This document shows, piece by piece, positions 10,537-20,215 of a DNA stretch of 64,000 nucleotides (position 1 is the first letter of the stretch; each line of letters starts with the position of its first letter). The DNA lies in NCBI GenBank assembly GCA_024281995.1, contig JAMWZW010000013.1, positions 16,915 through 80,914 on the forward strand, written 5' to 3'. Source of the stretch: Nitrosomonas sp. GTDB taxonomy: Bacteria; Pseudomonadota; Gammaproteobacteria; Burkholderiales; Nitrosomonadaceae. The translations under genes and the position numbers were made by a program. The notes beneath the pieces are model-generated. The model had not been told where the DNA came from. It was given only the letters and a program-made list of their open reading frames with translations, and did no database searches.

Positions 10537-11274
10537 TTGGAAAATAAAATAACATTGATAACAGGCGCTAGTCGCGGGATTGGACAATCTATTGCGTTAA
10601 AATTAGGCCAAGAGGGTGCAGTCGTAATTGGCACTGCAACTACGGAAAACGGTGCCAATGCCATTAGTCATTACTTACAAAAAGCTGATATCAAGGGTAT
10701 GGGTATCGCTTTGAATGTTAATGACGCAGAGCAAACTAACACCGCTGTGCAAATCATTCGTGAGAAATTTGGTGAAATTGAAATACTGATTAATAATGCT
10801 GGAATTACACACGATAATCTATTGGTGCGTATGAAAGATGAAGAATGGGACAATATAATCGAAACTAACTTAAAAGCTGTTTTTCGTTTAAGCCGTATAG
10901 TTCTTCGCGCTATGATGAAAGCCCGTTATGGTCGTATTATTAACATTTCATCCGTTGTTGGCGCAATGGGCAATACCGGTCAGACAAATTATGCTGCTGC
11001 CAAGGCTGGTCTTTTTGGTTTTAGTAAATCATTGGCACGTGAAGTAGGCAGTCGAAACATTACTGTGAACTGTGTAGCCCCAGGTTTTATTGATACTGAT
11101 ATGACACGCTCACTGGCCGATGCGCATCAACAAAACTTAATTCAGCATATTCCACTTGGAAGATTAGGTCGCCCAGAAGAAGTGGCTTCTGCAGTTGCAT
11201 TTTTGGCTTCTTCTGCGGCTGGTTACATTACAGGCACAACACTTCATGTCAACGGAGGAATGTATATGGGCTAG
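10537..11274 (+). CDS. fabG: 3-oxoacyl-ACP reductase (FabG)
   Basis: NADPH-dependent short-chain dehydrogenase that reduces 3-oxoacyl-ACP in the elongation cycle. The product has the TGASRGIG cofactor loop, NNAG, and the catalytic Ser...YxxxK (SSVVGAMG, then YAAAKAG). The C-terminal HVNGGMYM is standard. ATGs at 10519 and 10531 are in frame, but the only good ribosome site, GGAGAG at 10525-10530, lies 6 nt before the TTG at 10537. I therefore prefer TTG, giving 245 aa; with ATG 10519 the protein would have 251 aa. Confidence 0.94.
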   Translation: MENKITLITGASRGIGQSIALKLGQEGAVVIGTATTENGANAISHYLQKADIKGMGIALNVNDAEQTNTAVQIIREKFGEIEILINNAGITHDNLLVRMKDEEWDNIIETNLKAVFRLSRIVLRAMMKARYGRIINISSVVGAMGNTGQTNYAAAKAGLFGFSKSLAREVGSRNITVNCVAPGFIDTDMTRSLADAHQQNLIQHIPLGRLGRPEEVASAVAFLASSAAGYITGTTLHVNGGMYMG

Positions 11275-11471
11275 TTAAAATCTGGTCTAATTAAATCGAA
11301 TGGCAAAAAATAATTAATCACAAAATAATTACAAGAAATTTTTTATACTTGTAGGACTTTGTTAAAACATGCAAATATTGCAGCTTAATGCAGTAGTTAT
11401 ATTCTAGTTTTTCTAAGTCATAAAATTTGTTAAAATTCGTAAGTTTTCTTACCGGAAAAGGAAGTATCTAG

Positions 11472-11708
11472 ATGGAAAATATTGAACAGCGTATTAAAAA
11501 AATCGTAGCTGAACAACTTGGCGTTAATGAAGCTGAAGTTAAAAATGAATCTTCTTTTGTTAATGATCTGGGAGCAGATTCACTTGACACAGTTGAACTA
11601 GTCATGGCACTGGAAGAAGAATTTGAATGCGAAATACCGGATGAACAAGCGGAAAAAATTAATACCGTCCAAGAAGCAATTGACTACGTCACAGCTCACA
11701 CAAATTAG
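11472..11708 (+). CDS. acpP: Acyl carrier protein
   Basis: Small acidic carrier of growing acyl chains. The 78-aa product has the phosphopantetheine attachment Ser37 in [10 protein letters not shown] and the acidic helix II ([11 protein letters not shown]). A ribosome site AAAGGAAG precedes the ATG. The AT-rich 197-nt gap after fabG suggests that acpP has its own promoter, as is common for this highly expressed gene. Confidence 0.97.
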   Translation: MENIEQRIKKIVAEQLGVNEAEVKNESSFVNDLGADSLDTVELVMALEEEFECEIPDEQAEKINTVQEAIDYVTAHTN

Positions 11709-11749
11709 ATTAGTTTTTGTCCCTTTAAGTACAAGTAATTGGAGTTATA

Positions 11750-12991
11750 TTGTTCAAGCGTAGGGTAGTAATTACCGGATTGGGTATTGTTTCGCCCGTT
11801 GGTAATACGGTATTGAGTGCATGGGAAAACATTGTTTCAGGTAAATCCGGTATTACCAAGATTACTCGCTTCGATGCCTCCAGTTTCCCCTCTCAAATTG
11901 CTGGTGAAGTCAAAGATTTTGATATTCATCAATATTTGTCAGTCAAAGAAGCACGTAGAATGGATACTTTTATTCACTACGGCATGGCTGCTGCGATTCA
12001 GGCGGTAAAAGACGCGGGTATAGAAGACACCACGCACCTTGATCCAGAGCAAATTGGTGTTAATATCGGATCGGGAATCGGTGGCTTACCGATGATTGAA
12101 AATACCGATACTGCATATCATGCAGGTGGTCCGCGTAAAATATCGCCTTTTTTTATTCCTAGCACAATCATTAACATGATTGCGGGCAATTTATCCATTA
12201 TGTATGGATACAAAGGACCCAATATAGCCATTGTTACAGCTTGCACTACTGCTACGCACAGTATTGGCAACTCGGCTCGCATGATTGAATATGGCGATGC
12301 AGATATTATGATATGCGGTGGGGCGGAATCATGTGTCACGCCCCTTGCCATTGGTGGATTTGCGGCTGCAAAAGCCTTATCAGTAAGCAATGCTGATCCA
12401 GCATCCGCAAGTCGTCCATGGGATAAAGATCGTGATGGATTTGTACTCGGTGAAGGTGCTGGGATTCTTGTATTGGAAGAACTAGAGCACGCCAAACGGC
12501 GCGGCGCAAAAATTTATGCTGAATTAGTGGGTTTCGGCATGAGTGCCGATGCATTCCATATGACAGCACCTTGTGATGATGGTGAAGGCGCATCACGCTG
12601 CATGACCAATGCACTGAAAAATGGAGAAATTAATGCCGATGAGGTGGATTACATTAACGCACATGGCACATCTACACCTTTAGGCGATATTGCTGAAACT
12701 ATTGCTGTCAAGCGTTGTTTTGGAGACCATGCTCATAAACTTGCTGTCAATTCCACAAAATCAATGACGGGGCACTTGCTTGGCGCTGCAGGTGGTGTCG
12801 AGGCAGTTTTTTCTACACTGGCAATACATCATCAAATTGCACCACCAACTATTAATCTTATCAATCAAGATCCACAATGTGATCTGGATTATATTCCCAA
12901 TACTGCAAGAGAAATGAATATCAAAGTCGCATTGTCTAATTCCTTCGGATTTGGAGGAACCAACGGAACCCTTGTTTTCCGTAAAATTTAA
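11750..12991 (+). CDS. fabF: 3-oxoacyl-ACP synthase II (FabF)
   Basis: Elongating beta-ketoacyl-ACP synthase. The 413-aa product starts at TTG 11750, with GGAG at 11741-11744. It has [13 protein letters not shown] at the N-terminus, the nucleophile Cys in [12 protein letters not shown] (about residue 164), and the two catalytic histidines in [11 protein letters not shown] and [12 protein letters not shown]. The C-terminal [12 protein letters not shown] is intact. It lies 41 nt after acpP and 16 nt before mltG. Confidence 0.96.
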   Translation: MFKRRVVITGLGIVSPVGNTVLSAWENIVSGKSGITKITRFDASSFPSQIAGEVKDFDIHQYLSVKEARRMDTFIHYGMAAAIQAVKDAGIEDTTHLDPEQIGVNIGSGIGGLPMIENTDTAYHAGGPRKISPFFIPSTIINMIAGNLSIMYGYKGPNIAIVTACTTATHSIGNSARMIEYGDADIMICGGAESCVTPLAIGGFAAAKALSVSNADPASASRPWDKDRDGFVLGEGAGILVLEELEHAKRRGAKIYAELVGFGMSADAFHMTAPCDDGEGASRCMTNALKNGEINADEVDYINAHGTSTPLGDIAETIAVKRCFGDHAHKLAVNSTKSMTGHLLGAAGGVEAVFSTLAIHHQIAPPTINLINQDPQCDLDYIPNTAREMNIKVALSNSFGFGGTNGTLVFRKI

Positions 12992-13007
12992 ATTCACTTT
13001 TCGGCGC

Positions 13008-14003
13008 ATGCGTACGCTACTACGCCTTCTCCTCACCGTTACATTAACAATCATCTTGCTTATCGGATGGCTTTATCTTCACGTACATTCTAAGATTACA
13101 CTTCCTACTATACCCTATGAGCTTTCCATTCGTCCCGGCAGTAATTTAAAACAAGTTGCACAACAACTAGCAGATGATGGCGTACTTCTCACCAAATGGT
13201 CGCTAATTCTACTGGCACGCTATTCGAACCAAGAATCAGCGATCAAAGCAGGTGATTATCAGCTCACTGAAAACATTACGCAGTTAACCCTTTTAGAAAA
13301 CCTTACAAAAGGTAATGCCAAACAAAATGAAATAAGATTCATTGAAGGTTGGACTTTTGCTCAATTGCGTAAAGTTCTAAATGAACACCCGGAGATAAAA
13401 AAAACAACGACCTACTTAAGTGAGGAAGAACTCCTTCGACGCATTGGCGCCACTGAAACCACTGCTGAAGGGCTATTTTTTCCCGATACTTATTATTTTA
13501 TTAAAGGTGATAGCGATATTGATATTTTGCAACGTGCCTATCAAGCTATGCAAAATCACTTGCAAACCAGCTGGGCATCACGCACAGAATCTTTACCTTT
13601 GGCAACACCTTATGAAGCGCTCATCCTTGCTTCCATCATAGAAAAAGAAACCGCAATTGAAAATGACCGAACACTCATTGCAGGTGTTTTTGTTAATCGT
13701 CTGCGTAAAGGCATGCGATTACAAACGGATCCTACTATTATCTATGGATTAGGTGAGCAATTCGACGGCAATTTACGCAAAAAAGATCTGCTTGCAGATC
13801 AGGCATACAACACTTATACTCGCGCTGGCTTGCCGCCAACACCTATTGCGCTACCAGGTTTAGCCTCCATTCGCGCGGCGCTTAATCCTGCTGAAACCAA
13901 TGCATTATATTTTGTTGCAAAAGGTAATGGAGAATCTCAATTTTCTACCAATTTAGCGGATCATAATGAGGCGGTGAATAAATACCAGAAACAACAAAAA
14001 TAA
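13008..14003 (+). CDS. mltG: Endolytic murein transglycosylase MltG (YceG)
   Basis: Membrane-anchored lytic transglycosylase that terminates nascent glycan strands. The 331-aa product starts at ATG 13008; the longer frame back to 12951 only re-reads fabF codons. A single N-terminal helix (about residues 1-25) is followed by a LysM-like domain and the catalytic YceG domain. The catalytic Glu lies in LASIIEKETA and is followed by the FVNRL and LQTDPTIIYGLG segments. It closes the fab cluster, as in many proteobacteria. Confidence 0.92.
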   Translation: MRTLLRLLLTVTLTIILLIGWLYLHVHSKITLPTIPYELSIRPGSNLKQVAQQLADDGVLLTKWSLILLARYSNQESAIKAGDYQLTENITQLTLLENLTKGNAKQNEIRFIEGWTFAQLRKVLNEHPEIKKTTTYLSEEELLRRIGATETTAEGLFFPDTYYFIKGDSDIDILQRAYQAMQNHLQTSWASRTESLPLATPYEALILASIIEKETAIENDRTLIAGVFVNRLRKGMRLQTDPTIIYGLGEQFDGNLRKKDLLADQAYNTYTRAGLPPTPIALPGLASIRAALNPAETNALYFVAKGNGESQFSTNLADHNEAVNKYQKQQK

Positions 14004-14050
14004 AACCATGACACCAATTATTCATTGCCAACTCTAGACTGTGGAACTAC

Positions 14051-16666
14051 ATGACTCAATTTTCCATCGTAGTGCCTACACTGAATGAATCCGAAAATAT
14101 CGATTTACTCTTAACACGATTATTTGCATTAGATTTTAACCCTGACAGTTTTGAAGTCATTTTTGTTGATGATGGATCTACTGATGGCACACCTGATAAA
14201 ATACGCGTTTGGGAAGAGAAAACCAATGTTCGCTTGATTGAACGGCGAAAAAAACCTGATTTAACCGCTTCAATACTAGCAGGTGTAGCAGCAGCCAAAA
14301 GTAACATCATTGTTGTAATGGATGCGGATTTAAGTCATCCACCGGAACGTTTAGCGGCAATTGTTACCCCCGTAATCAATGGTAGTTATGATATAGCCAT
14401 TGGTAGTCGTTACGTAGCAGGTGGTAGCACTGAAAATTGGCCACTCCATCGCCAACTATTATCACGACTCGGTAGCTGTATAGCGCGCCCCATTTGTGAT
14501 GTCAACGATGTTACCTCGGGATTTTTTGCATTCCGTCGAGAATTGGCAACGAGTATTTCTAACCATGCTCATGGCTATAAAATTCTTTTCGAATTACTGA
14601 TGGCTAATCACGGGAAAATCCGTGTTATAGAGATACCTATTTGTTTCCATGATCGCACACATGGTACTTCAAAATTATCTTTTGCACATCAACGGGCATA
14701 TATCCACCGTTTATTAACTTTAGCAGGAGGAACAGTTACCCTTAATACAGCAGGTCGATTCGCTGTCGTTGGATTATTAGGCGTGTTCGTTGATGCCATT
14801 ATTTTTCAATGGATGATCAATAATGACGCTGGACTGGCTTTCGCTCACTTTGTCAGTTTTTTTGTCGCAGTAACTACCAACTATGCACTAAACTCAAAAT
14901 GGTCGTTTCGTGAATACCACGCGGGCAATCTTCAATGGTATCGATTTAGTCGTTTTCTTACCGTTGGCGCACTTGCATTACTCATGCGCGGCGGAGTTCT
15001 GGCTCTGTTAGTGTATGTTTGGCATGTCCCAACCTATCTAGCCATTTTTCCAGCCATCCTTGCTACTGCAATCATAAACTATTTAGGTTCAGCGTTTTAT
15101 GTCTTTCCTGACGAGAAAAATCCACCCTCGCAAGAAATACGCTGGCGAACAGCAGCTGTTGGTATCGTAGCTTTTGTCATCGCACTAAGGTTGGTTTATT
15201 TTGGTCTAGCACAACTGATTCCCGATGAAGCTTACTATTGGCAATATGCTCAACATATGGCTCTCAGCTTTTATGATCATCCGCCAATGGTGGCTTGGTT
15301 AATTTGGCTGGGCACATCAACTCTTGGGCACAACGAATTTGGGGTGCGTATTGGAGCTATTCTCTGTAGTTTAATAGCAATGGGATATTTGTATGCTCTG
15401 GCACAAAATTTGTATGACAAATCTACCGCAATACGTACGTTACTGCTGGTAGCAATTTTTCCTTTCGCATTTGCTTCAGGTCTGTTAATGACTCCCGACG
15501 CCCCCTTAGTCGCAGCATGGGCCGCCGCTCTATATTATCTGGAACGCGCATTAATTGCTGGTCAACGCATAGCTTGGCTCGGTATGGGCATAGCCTTCGG
15601 TTTAGGACTACTATCCAAATATACTTTAGGTTTATTAGGGATTGCAGCACTGGTGTTTGTCATTATCGATCCTGTAGCAAGGCGCTGGCTGCTTCGCCCT
15701 CACCCCTATCTTGCTGCATTACTGGCATTATTGCTTTTTTCCCCTGTAATCATTTGGAATTATCAAAATGATTGGGCATCTTTTGCTTTCCAATCCAATC
15801 GTGTATTGGCTGACGAGTACAGATTCTCAGTACATTATTTAATCGCTCACATTATTATCCTGCTAACGCCTGTGGGCTTTCTCGCCGCAGCAATTGCCTT
15901 ATTTTCAGTGATTAAGCCTAAACCTGAAAATCAATTGTCTGAACGTAGGCGCCAGTTATTTATTCAGGTATTTTCTGGTGTTCCATTGCTGATTTTCTTC
16001 ATCATCAGTACATTTGATGCACCGCGTTTTCATTGGACGGGACCGATTTGGCTTGCGATACTACCGACTATTGCCTGGATGATTGGTCAAAGCAATCATT
16101 TGAGCACTTTTACCAAGCGTGTTATGGCAGGCTGGCGATTTACTATCATTGCTAGTGTTTTTATCTATGCTTTTGTGTTGCATTATGTTGCGTTAGGTAT
16201 ACCTGGCATACCTTATCAGTTTTTTACAGAACATTATTTTTGGCGAGAAACTGCCGCCGAAATTGAGCGTATCGCAGCTGACGTAAAAAACCAGAGTGGC
16301 ATTGACCCTATTATCGTAGGAATGAGTAAGTGGTCCGTAGCAAGCGCACTGTCTTTCTATACTCACAATCATGCAAAGCTGGATATTCGTGCACGTAATA
16401 TGTTTGGTGGCAGTGGCGCCATGTATGAATTCTGGCTTCCCTCTCAAATACCTTCCAATCGCCCTATCATTCAGGTTGGAATGAAGCCCCGTCATTTGGA
16501 AACCGTCAAGATTGATCAGCAAGGCATCGACATTAAAGAAACGCTTATCCAGCCAGGCCCCATTGAATACCGCGTTGTCGAGCGCTATGGCACACCGGTG
16601 CGGCGCATATACTACCGTATTTCTCAGGGATTCAAAGGTGCCAGCTTGTCCACACCTTCGCGCTAA
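14051..16666 (+). CDS. Tripartite membrane glycosyltransferase: GT2 + GtrA + GT39 (ArnT/PMT-like)
   Basis: An 871-aa fusion of three units usually encoded separately. Residues about 1-230 form a dolichyl-phosphate-mannose-synthase-like GT2 domain with VDDGSTDGTP near 39-48 and MDADLSHPPE near 90-100. Residues about 240-360 form a four-helix GtrA-like flippase domain (AGRFAVVGLLGVFVD). Residues about 370-870 form a GT-C enzyme of the ArnT/PMT family with many TM segments and the periplasmic-loop PDEAYYWQYAQ...YDHPPM motif. Together these suggest synthesis, flipping and use of a polyprenyl-phosphate sugar on one chain. Acceptor unknown. It begins 47 nt after mltG. Confidence 0.87.
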   Translation: MTQFSIVVPTLNESENIDLLLTRLFALDFNPDSFEVIFVDDGSTDGTPDKIRVWEEKTNVRLIERRKKPDLTASILAGVAAAKSNIIVVMDADLSHPPERLAAIVTPVINGSYDIAIGSRYVAGGSTENWPLHRQLLSRLGSCIARPICDVNDVTSGFFAFRRELATSISNHAHGYKILFELLMANHGKIRVIEIPICFHDRTHGTSKLSFAHQRAYIHRLLTLAGGTVTLNTAGRFAVVGLLGVFVDAIIFQWMINNDAGLAFAHFVSFFVAVTTNYALNSKWSFREYHAGNLQWYRFSRFLTVGALALLMRGGVLALLVYVWHVPTYLAIFPAILATAIINYLGSAFYVFPDEKNPPSQEIRWRTAAVGIVAFVIALRLVYFGLAQLIPDEAYYWQYAQHMALSFYDHPPMVAWLIWLGTSTLGHNEFGVRIGAILCSLIAMGYLYALAQNLYDKSTAIRTLLLVAIFPFAFASGLLMTPDAPLVAAWAAALYYLERALIAGQRIAWLGMGIAFGLGLLSKYTLGLLGIAALVFVIIDPVARRWLLRPHPYLAALLALLLFSPVIIWNYQNDWASFAFQSNRVLADEYRFSVHYLIAHIIILLTPVGFLAAAIALFSVIKPKPENQLSERRRQLFIQVFSGVPLLIFFIISTFDAPRFHWTGPIWLAILPTIAWMIGQSNHLSTFTKRVMAGWRFTIIASVFIYAFVLHYVALGIPGIPYQFFTEHYFWRETAAEIERIAADVKNQSGIDPIIVGMSKWSVASALSFYTHNHAKLDIRARNMFGGSGAMYEFWLPSQIPSNRPIIQVGMKPRHLETVKIDQQGIDIKETLIQPGPIEYRVVERYGTPVRRIYYRISQGFKGASLSTPSR

Positions 16667-16701
16667 GCATCTTTACCAGGTTAATGGAATATTCTCCCAA
16701 T

Positions 16702-17118
16702 TTACTTGATCGAATATTGCGAGACCCGCCACCCTCCATCAGAGGATTTTTCTAATGTTATCGTTTCCAAAGCTAAGCCTTTGACTGCAAAAGTGGTATA
16801 AAACTGTAACACGATATATTCTCCATCTGGCAATCCTGACAATGATTTTGCAGAACCTGCAGTGGCAATATAGCGTGCGGTCACTGCCCCTCGGGATTCT
16901 CTGCTTGCAGTGATTGTTCGTACCCATTCCGCTTCATCAGTTTTCGTTTTGAATACGGGTGATGCCTGCTCCAGACTTTCCTTGTATTTTTCAGTATCAA
17001 CTAACTCAAGCCAAGAACGGGCACTGCTTTCAACCTTTTCAAGAATACTTTTGTCATTCGCATGCGCTATAGTGAGATACAAAAACAATAAAAATAGCCC
17101 CAGTAAGTGTTTTGTCAT
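16702..17118 (-). CDS. Exported DUF4019-type protein
   Basis: A 138-aa protein with a clear signal peptide (about residues 1-20, ending IAHAND). The ARSWLELVDTEKYKESLEQASPVFK pattern, with later W and RE.R..G segments, is typical of the DUF4019 family of small secreted proteins. Function unknown. It is convergent with the glycosyltransferase fusion and separated from it by 35 nt. Confidence 0.7.
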   Translation of the reverse strand: MTKHLLGLFLLFLYLTIAHANDKSILEKVESSARSWLELVDTEKYKESLEQASPVFKTKTDEAEWVRTITASRESRGAVTARYIATAGSAKSLSGLPDGEYIVLQFYTTFAVKGLALETITLEKSSDGGWRVSQYSIK

Positions 17119-17171
17119 TTCCCATCCTTTTAACTTGAATCGTTAGAATTTTGTCATATTCACTCAATCAG

Positions 17172-17969
17172 CTAACCATGGGAAAAAATATTACCCATTA
17201 CCCAAATAGAAGCAATTCCTAATAAAATTAGAATTACTTGTTGTATAGTGGCATTGATTTCTGGTCGCCTATGCAAACCTGGAATTAAATCTGACATCGC
17301 TACATAAATCATACTCGCTGATGCGAATCCCAATAACGGTTGTATCAAAAAATTCATGTGATGCAACATAAAAAAAGCCAATATACCGCCTATTACGGTG
17401 GCAAGACTGGATAACACATTCATCAGAAACGCCATACGGCGCGTATAACCCGAATTCAATAGAATGATAAAATCACCGGCTTCTTGAGGGATTTCATGCG
17501 CAATAATGGCAATTGAAGTTACGATACCCAACTGCGTGTCCGCGATAAAAGCGGCTGCAATCAAGATACCATCTACGAAATTATGGAAGGTATCACCGAC
17601 AATCACCATCATGCCACTGCGCCCATGATCGTGTATAGGATTGCTACTCACCATGGCCGAGGCATGCGCGGGATCATGCGCCTCGCAATCTTCTAGGTGA
17701 CAATGACGCCACAATACTAATTTTTCCAAAATAAAAAAAATTAAAATCCCAGTTAAAACGGTAATCGTTACCTGCATGGGATTATCTGAAAGTTCAAGTG
17801 CTTCTGGTAATGTATTGAGAAAAGCAGCACCCAACAATGCACCAATGGCATAAGAAACTAATACTGATAGCCACGATACCCGAGCATTAAGTGCTAATAT
17901 TGCCGCAAATAATAAACTTAATATTCCCCCAAGTAAGCTCGCAGCAATAATCCAGGTAAGCGTTGACAT
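17172..17969 (-). CDS. ZIP-family metal transporter
   Basis: Inner-membrane divalent metal uptake protein, probably for Zn or Fe. The product has about eight TM segments, a His/Asp/Glu-rich loop (RHCHLEDCEAHD, about residue 95) and the ZIP signatures HNFVDG in helix IV and HEIPQEAGD in helix V. ATG 17969 gives 265 aa. A TTG at 17987 would add six hydrophobic residues; neither start has a strong ribosome site. It is single-gene, with pgeF upstream on the same strand. Confidence 0.87.
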   Translation of the reverse strand: MSTLTWIIAASLLGGILSLLFAAILALNARVSWLSVLVSYAIGALLGAAFLNTLPEALELSDNPMQVTITVLTGILIFFILEKLVLWRHCHLEDCEAHDPAHASAMVSSNPIHDHGRSGMMVIVGDTFHNFVDGILIAAAFIADTQLGIVTSIAIIAHEIPQEAGDFIILLNSGYTRRMAFLMNVLSSLATVIGGILAFFMLHHMNFLIQPLLGFASASMIYVAMSDLIPGLHRRPEINATIQQVILILLGIASIWVMGNIFSHG

Positions 17970-18039
17970 AAAGATAATTAAAAACAAAGGCGGGATTATA
18001 CGCTGTTGTACACTAACAAATTAATAAGTTGCAAAACAA

Positions 18040-18786
18040 TCATTCGAACCAGATTAATGCAGCCATTCGACCTGTCTCACCATCGCGGCGATGAGAAAAG
18101 AAACGTGTAGAATCACTGAAAGTGCAGACTCCACCACCGTAAATCTGATCAATGCCACTACTTTCTAATAGCTGACGAGCAAGTAAAAAAATATCTGCCA
18201 ACCACTTATCCTCATAATCATTATCCTTACTCATAAAAGCTTGTGCGGCTGAAGCATGCTGCTCAACAAATGTTTCATAAACATCCCTACCGACTTCAAA
18301 ATGATGAGGCCCGATAGCTGGACCCAACCACGCCATCAAGTTACTAGGATCAACTGGCATTGCTGCAATAGAGCGCGCAATGATTCCTTCAGCCAGGCCA
18401 CGCCATCCTGCATGTAATACGCCAACCATAGTTCCTGCCGTATCGCACAAAAATACCGGCAAACAATCAGCAACCATGACAGCACATACAAGCCCACGTG
18501 TACCACATAGTGCGGCGTCGCCTTGCGGTACTGCTTCTGTCTCAGAATCAATCCAGATCGGTAGCGTTCCATGCACCTGCTGCAACCATTTAGGTTCAGA
18601 TGGCAAATGACGACGTAATAACGCACGATTGCATGTCACATCGGATTGATCATCATTGACGTGCATGCCTAAATTGAATGACGCATACCTGCCCGCAACA
18701 CCACGACTCACACCGCCATTGCGCGTAGTAAATAGAGCTTTGACATTATTGGGTGCTGGCCAATCAGGTATTATCCAATCATCCAT
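18040..18786 (-). CDS. pgeF: Laccase-domain protein PgeF/YfiH (peptidoglycan editing factor)
   Basis: Multi-copper-oxidase-fold (DUF152) protein. The E. coli homologue removes misincorporated L-Ser from peptidoglycan precursors, while others act as purine nucleoside phosphorylases. The 248-aa product contains the metal-ligand elements VMVADCLPVFLCD and HAGWRGLAEG and the C-terminal TRFFSHRRDGETGRMA motif. Length is normal. It lies 53-70 nt from the ZIP gene on the same strand. Confidence 0.9.
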   Translation of the reverse strand: MDDWIIPDWPAPNNVKALFTTRNGGVSRGVAGRYASFNLGMHVNDDQSDVTCNRALLRRHLPSEPKWLQQVHGTLPIWIDSETEAVPQGDAALCGTRGLVCAVMVADCLPVFLCDTAGTMVGVLHAGWRGLAEGIIARSIAAMPVDPSNLMAWLGPAIGPHHFEVGRDVYETFVEQHASAAQAFMSKDNDYEDKWLADIFLLARQLLESSGIDQIYGGGVCTFSDSTRFFSHRRDGETGRMAALIWFE

Positions 18787-19022
18787 TTAATTTTTCCGGA
18801 AATATTGCGGTCATAAATTTTTGCTTTGACCGGTTATCCATTCAATTACACCTTGAAATTGATATTAATAGGTTAAAATACGGCCATCGCCGATTTCACT
18901 GAAGCAAGATGTGATTTCTCAATTCTTACCGACTCCACTATAAAGAATAATGAGTAATCACTTGTATCGATAACTGTAAAAACCCTAAAACTCAAACAAA
19001 ATGTCAGATATAGGTGTAATAG

Positions 19023-20186
19023 ATGAATTATATAAAAAACTTGGTTAACCCTGCATTTAAATTCCTCATTTTATCAATCGCAACAATTTTATTTTTCTCC
19101 GCAACCCATGCGTTGGCGGAAGACGATACTGAAACCGAATTTCTCAAATCTGCATTTTCCGGAAATAATCAAGCAATCGAGCAATTATTGGAAAAGGGAG
19201 TCAATGTCAATTACCAAAACGAAAAAGGATTCAGCGCATTGATGGTTGCCTCTCAGTATGGGCATGCCGATATCGTCGATCTCCTGCTGAAAAACAATGC
19301 GACTGTCGATTTGAAAAATGCGGGCGATGCTACGGCATTAATTCTCGCTGCGAAAAATGGCCATGCCGGTATCGTCAGCGCATTACTAGCTAAGGGTGCC
19401 CAAATTAACACCCAAACCGTTGACGGCATTACTGCTCTGATGTTGGCAATACAGAAAGGGAACGAAACAATCGTCGATGAACTGTTAGCCAAAGGCGCAG
19501 ATATTCATTTACAAACCAAAGAAAAATTGACAGCTTTGATTATTGCCGCGATGGAAGGCCGTGAAACAATCGTTGATAAGCTTTTGGCCAAGAATGCAAA
19601 AATTGATGCACAAGCTGCCGATAATAGCACCGCCCTTTACATGGCTGCCAGAAACGGCCATACCGCAATCGTCGAAACACTGCTTGCCAAAAATGCATCA
19701 TTTGATTTGACAGCTATCAATGACACGACGCCATTGTATATTGCCGCTCAGAATGGCCACGTTGATATTGTCAATGCACTGCTGGCAAAAGGCGCCAAAG
19801 TTGACGTAAAAGATAAAAATGACGCGACCGCACTGACACTCGCGGCATTGGCAGGCAACACCGAAATAGCCAAAGCGCTAATTAAGCATGGCGCCAAAGT
19901 CGATCACAAAGCATCCAAAGGTTTTACACCGCTCATATTGGCGGCGCAAAATGGTCATACTGCTGCCATCGAATTATTATTGGAGAATCGCGCAAAAATC
20001 GACCTGCAAAACGATGACGGTATTACCGCTCTGATGTGGGCAGGTTTGCACGATCACGCCGAGGCCGTAAAAATATTATTAGCCAAAGGCGCCAACGTGA
20101 AAATAAAAAGCAAAACGGGAAAGACCGCTGCCGAAATTGCCAAGGATCCCGCTATCATAGAGTTGCTGCAAGCTGCAGCAAAATAA
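19023..20186 (+). CDS. Exported ankyrin-repeat protein
   Basis: A 387-aa protein with a signal peptide (about residues 12-33, ending THALAEDD). About eleven ankyrin repeats follow from residue 37 to the C-terminus, each with the TALxxAAxxGHxxIVxxLLAKGAxxx pattern. The middle repeats are very similar to one another, suggesting recent internal duplication. It probably acts as a periplasmic protein-binding scaffold; the partner is unknown. The phosphodiesterase gene starts 29 nt downstream. Confidence 0.85.
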   Translation: MNYIKNLVNPAFKFLILSIATILFFSATHALAEDDTETEFLKSAFSGNNQAIEQLLEKGVNVNYQNEKGFSALMVASQYGHADIVDLLLKNNATVDLKNAGDATALILAAKNGHAGIVSALLAKGAQINTQTVDGITALMLAIQKGNETIVDELLAKGADIHLQTKEKLTALIIAAMEGRETIVDKLLAKNAKIDAQAADNSTALYMAARNGHTAIVETLLAKNASFDLTAINDTTPLYIAAQNGHVDIVNALLAKGAKVDVKDKNDATALTLAALAGNTEIAKALIKHGAKVDHKASKGFTPLILAAQNGHTAAIELLLENRAKIDLQNDDGITALMWAGLHDHAEAVKILLAKGANVKIKSKTGKTAAEIAKDPAIIELLQAAAK

Positions 20187-20215
20187 TTGTAATCGGATAA
20201 CCGACAAGCCTGTGT

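Noticed and set aside
12951-13007. Longer start for mltG inside the fabF end
   Set aside because: It only re-reads fabF codons in another frame and precedes the ATG that begins the normal membrane anchor.
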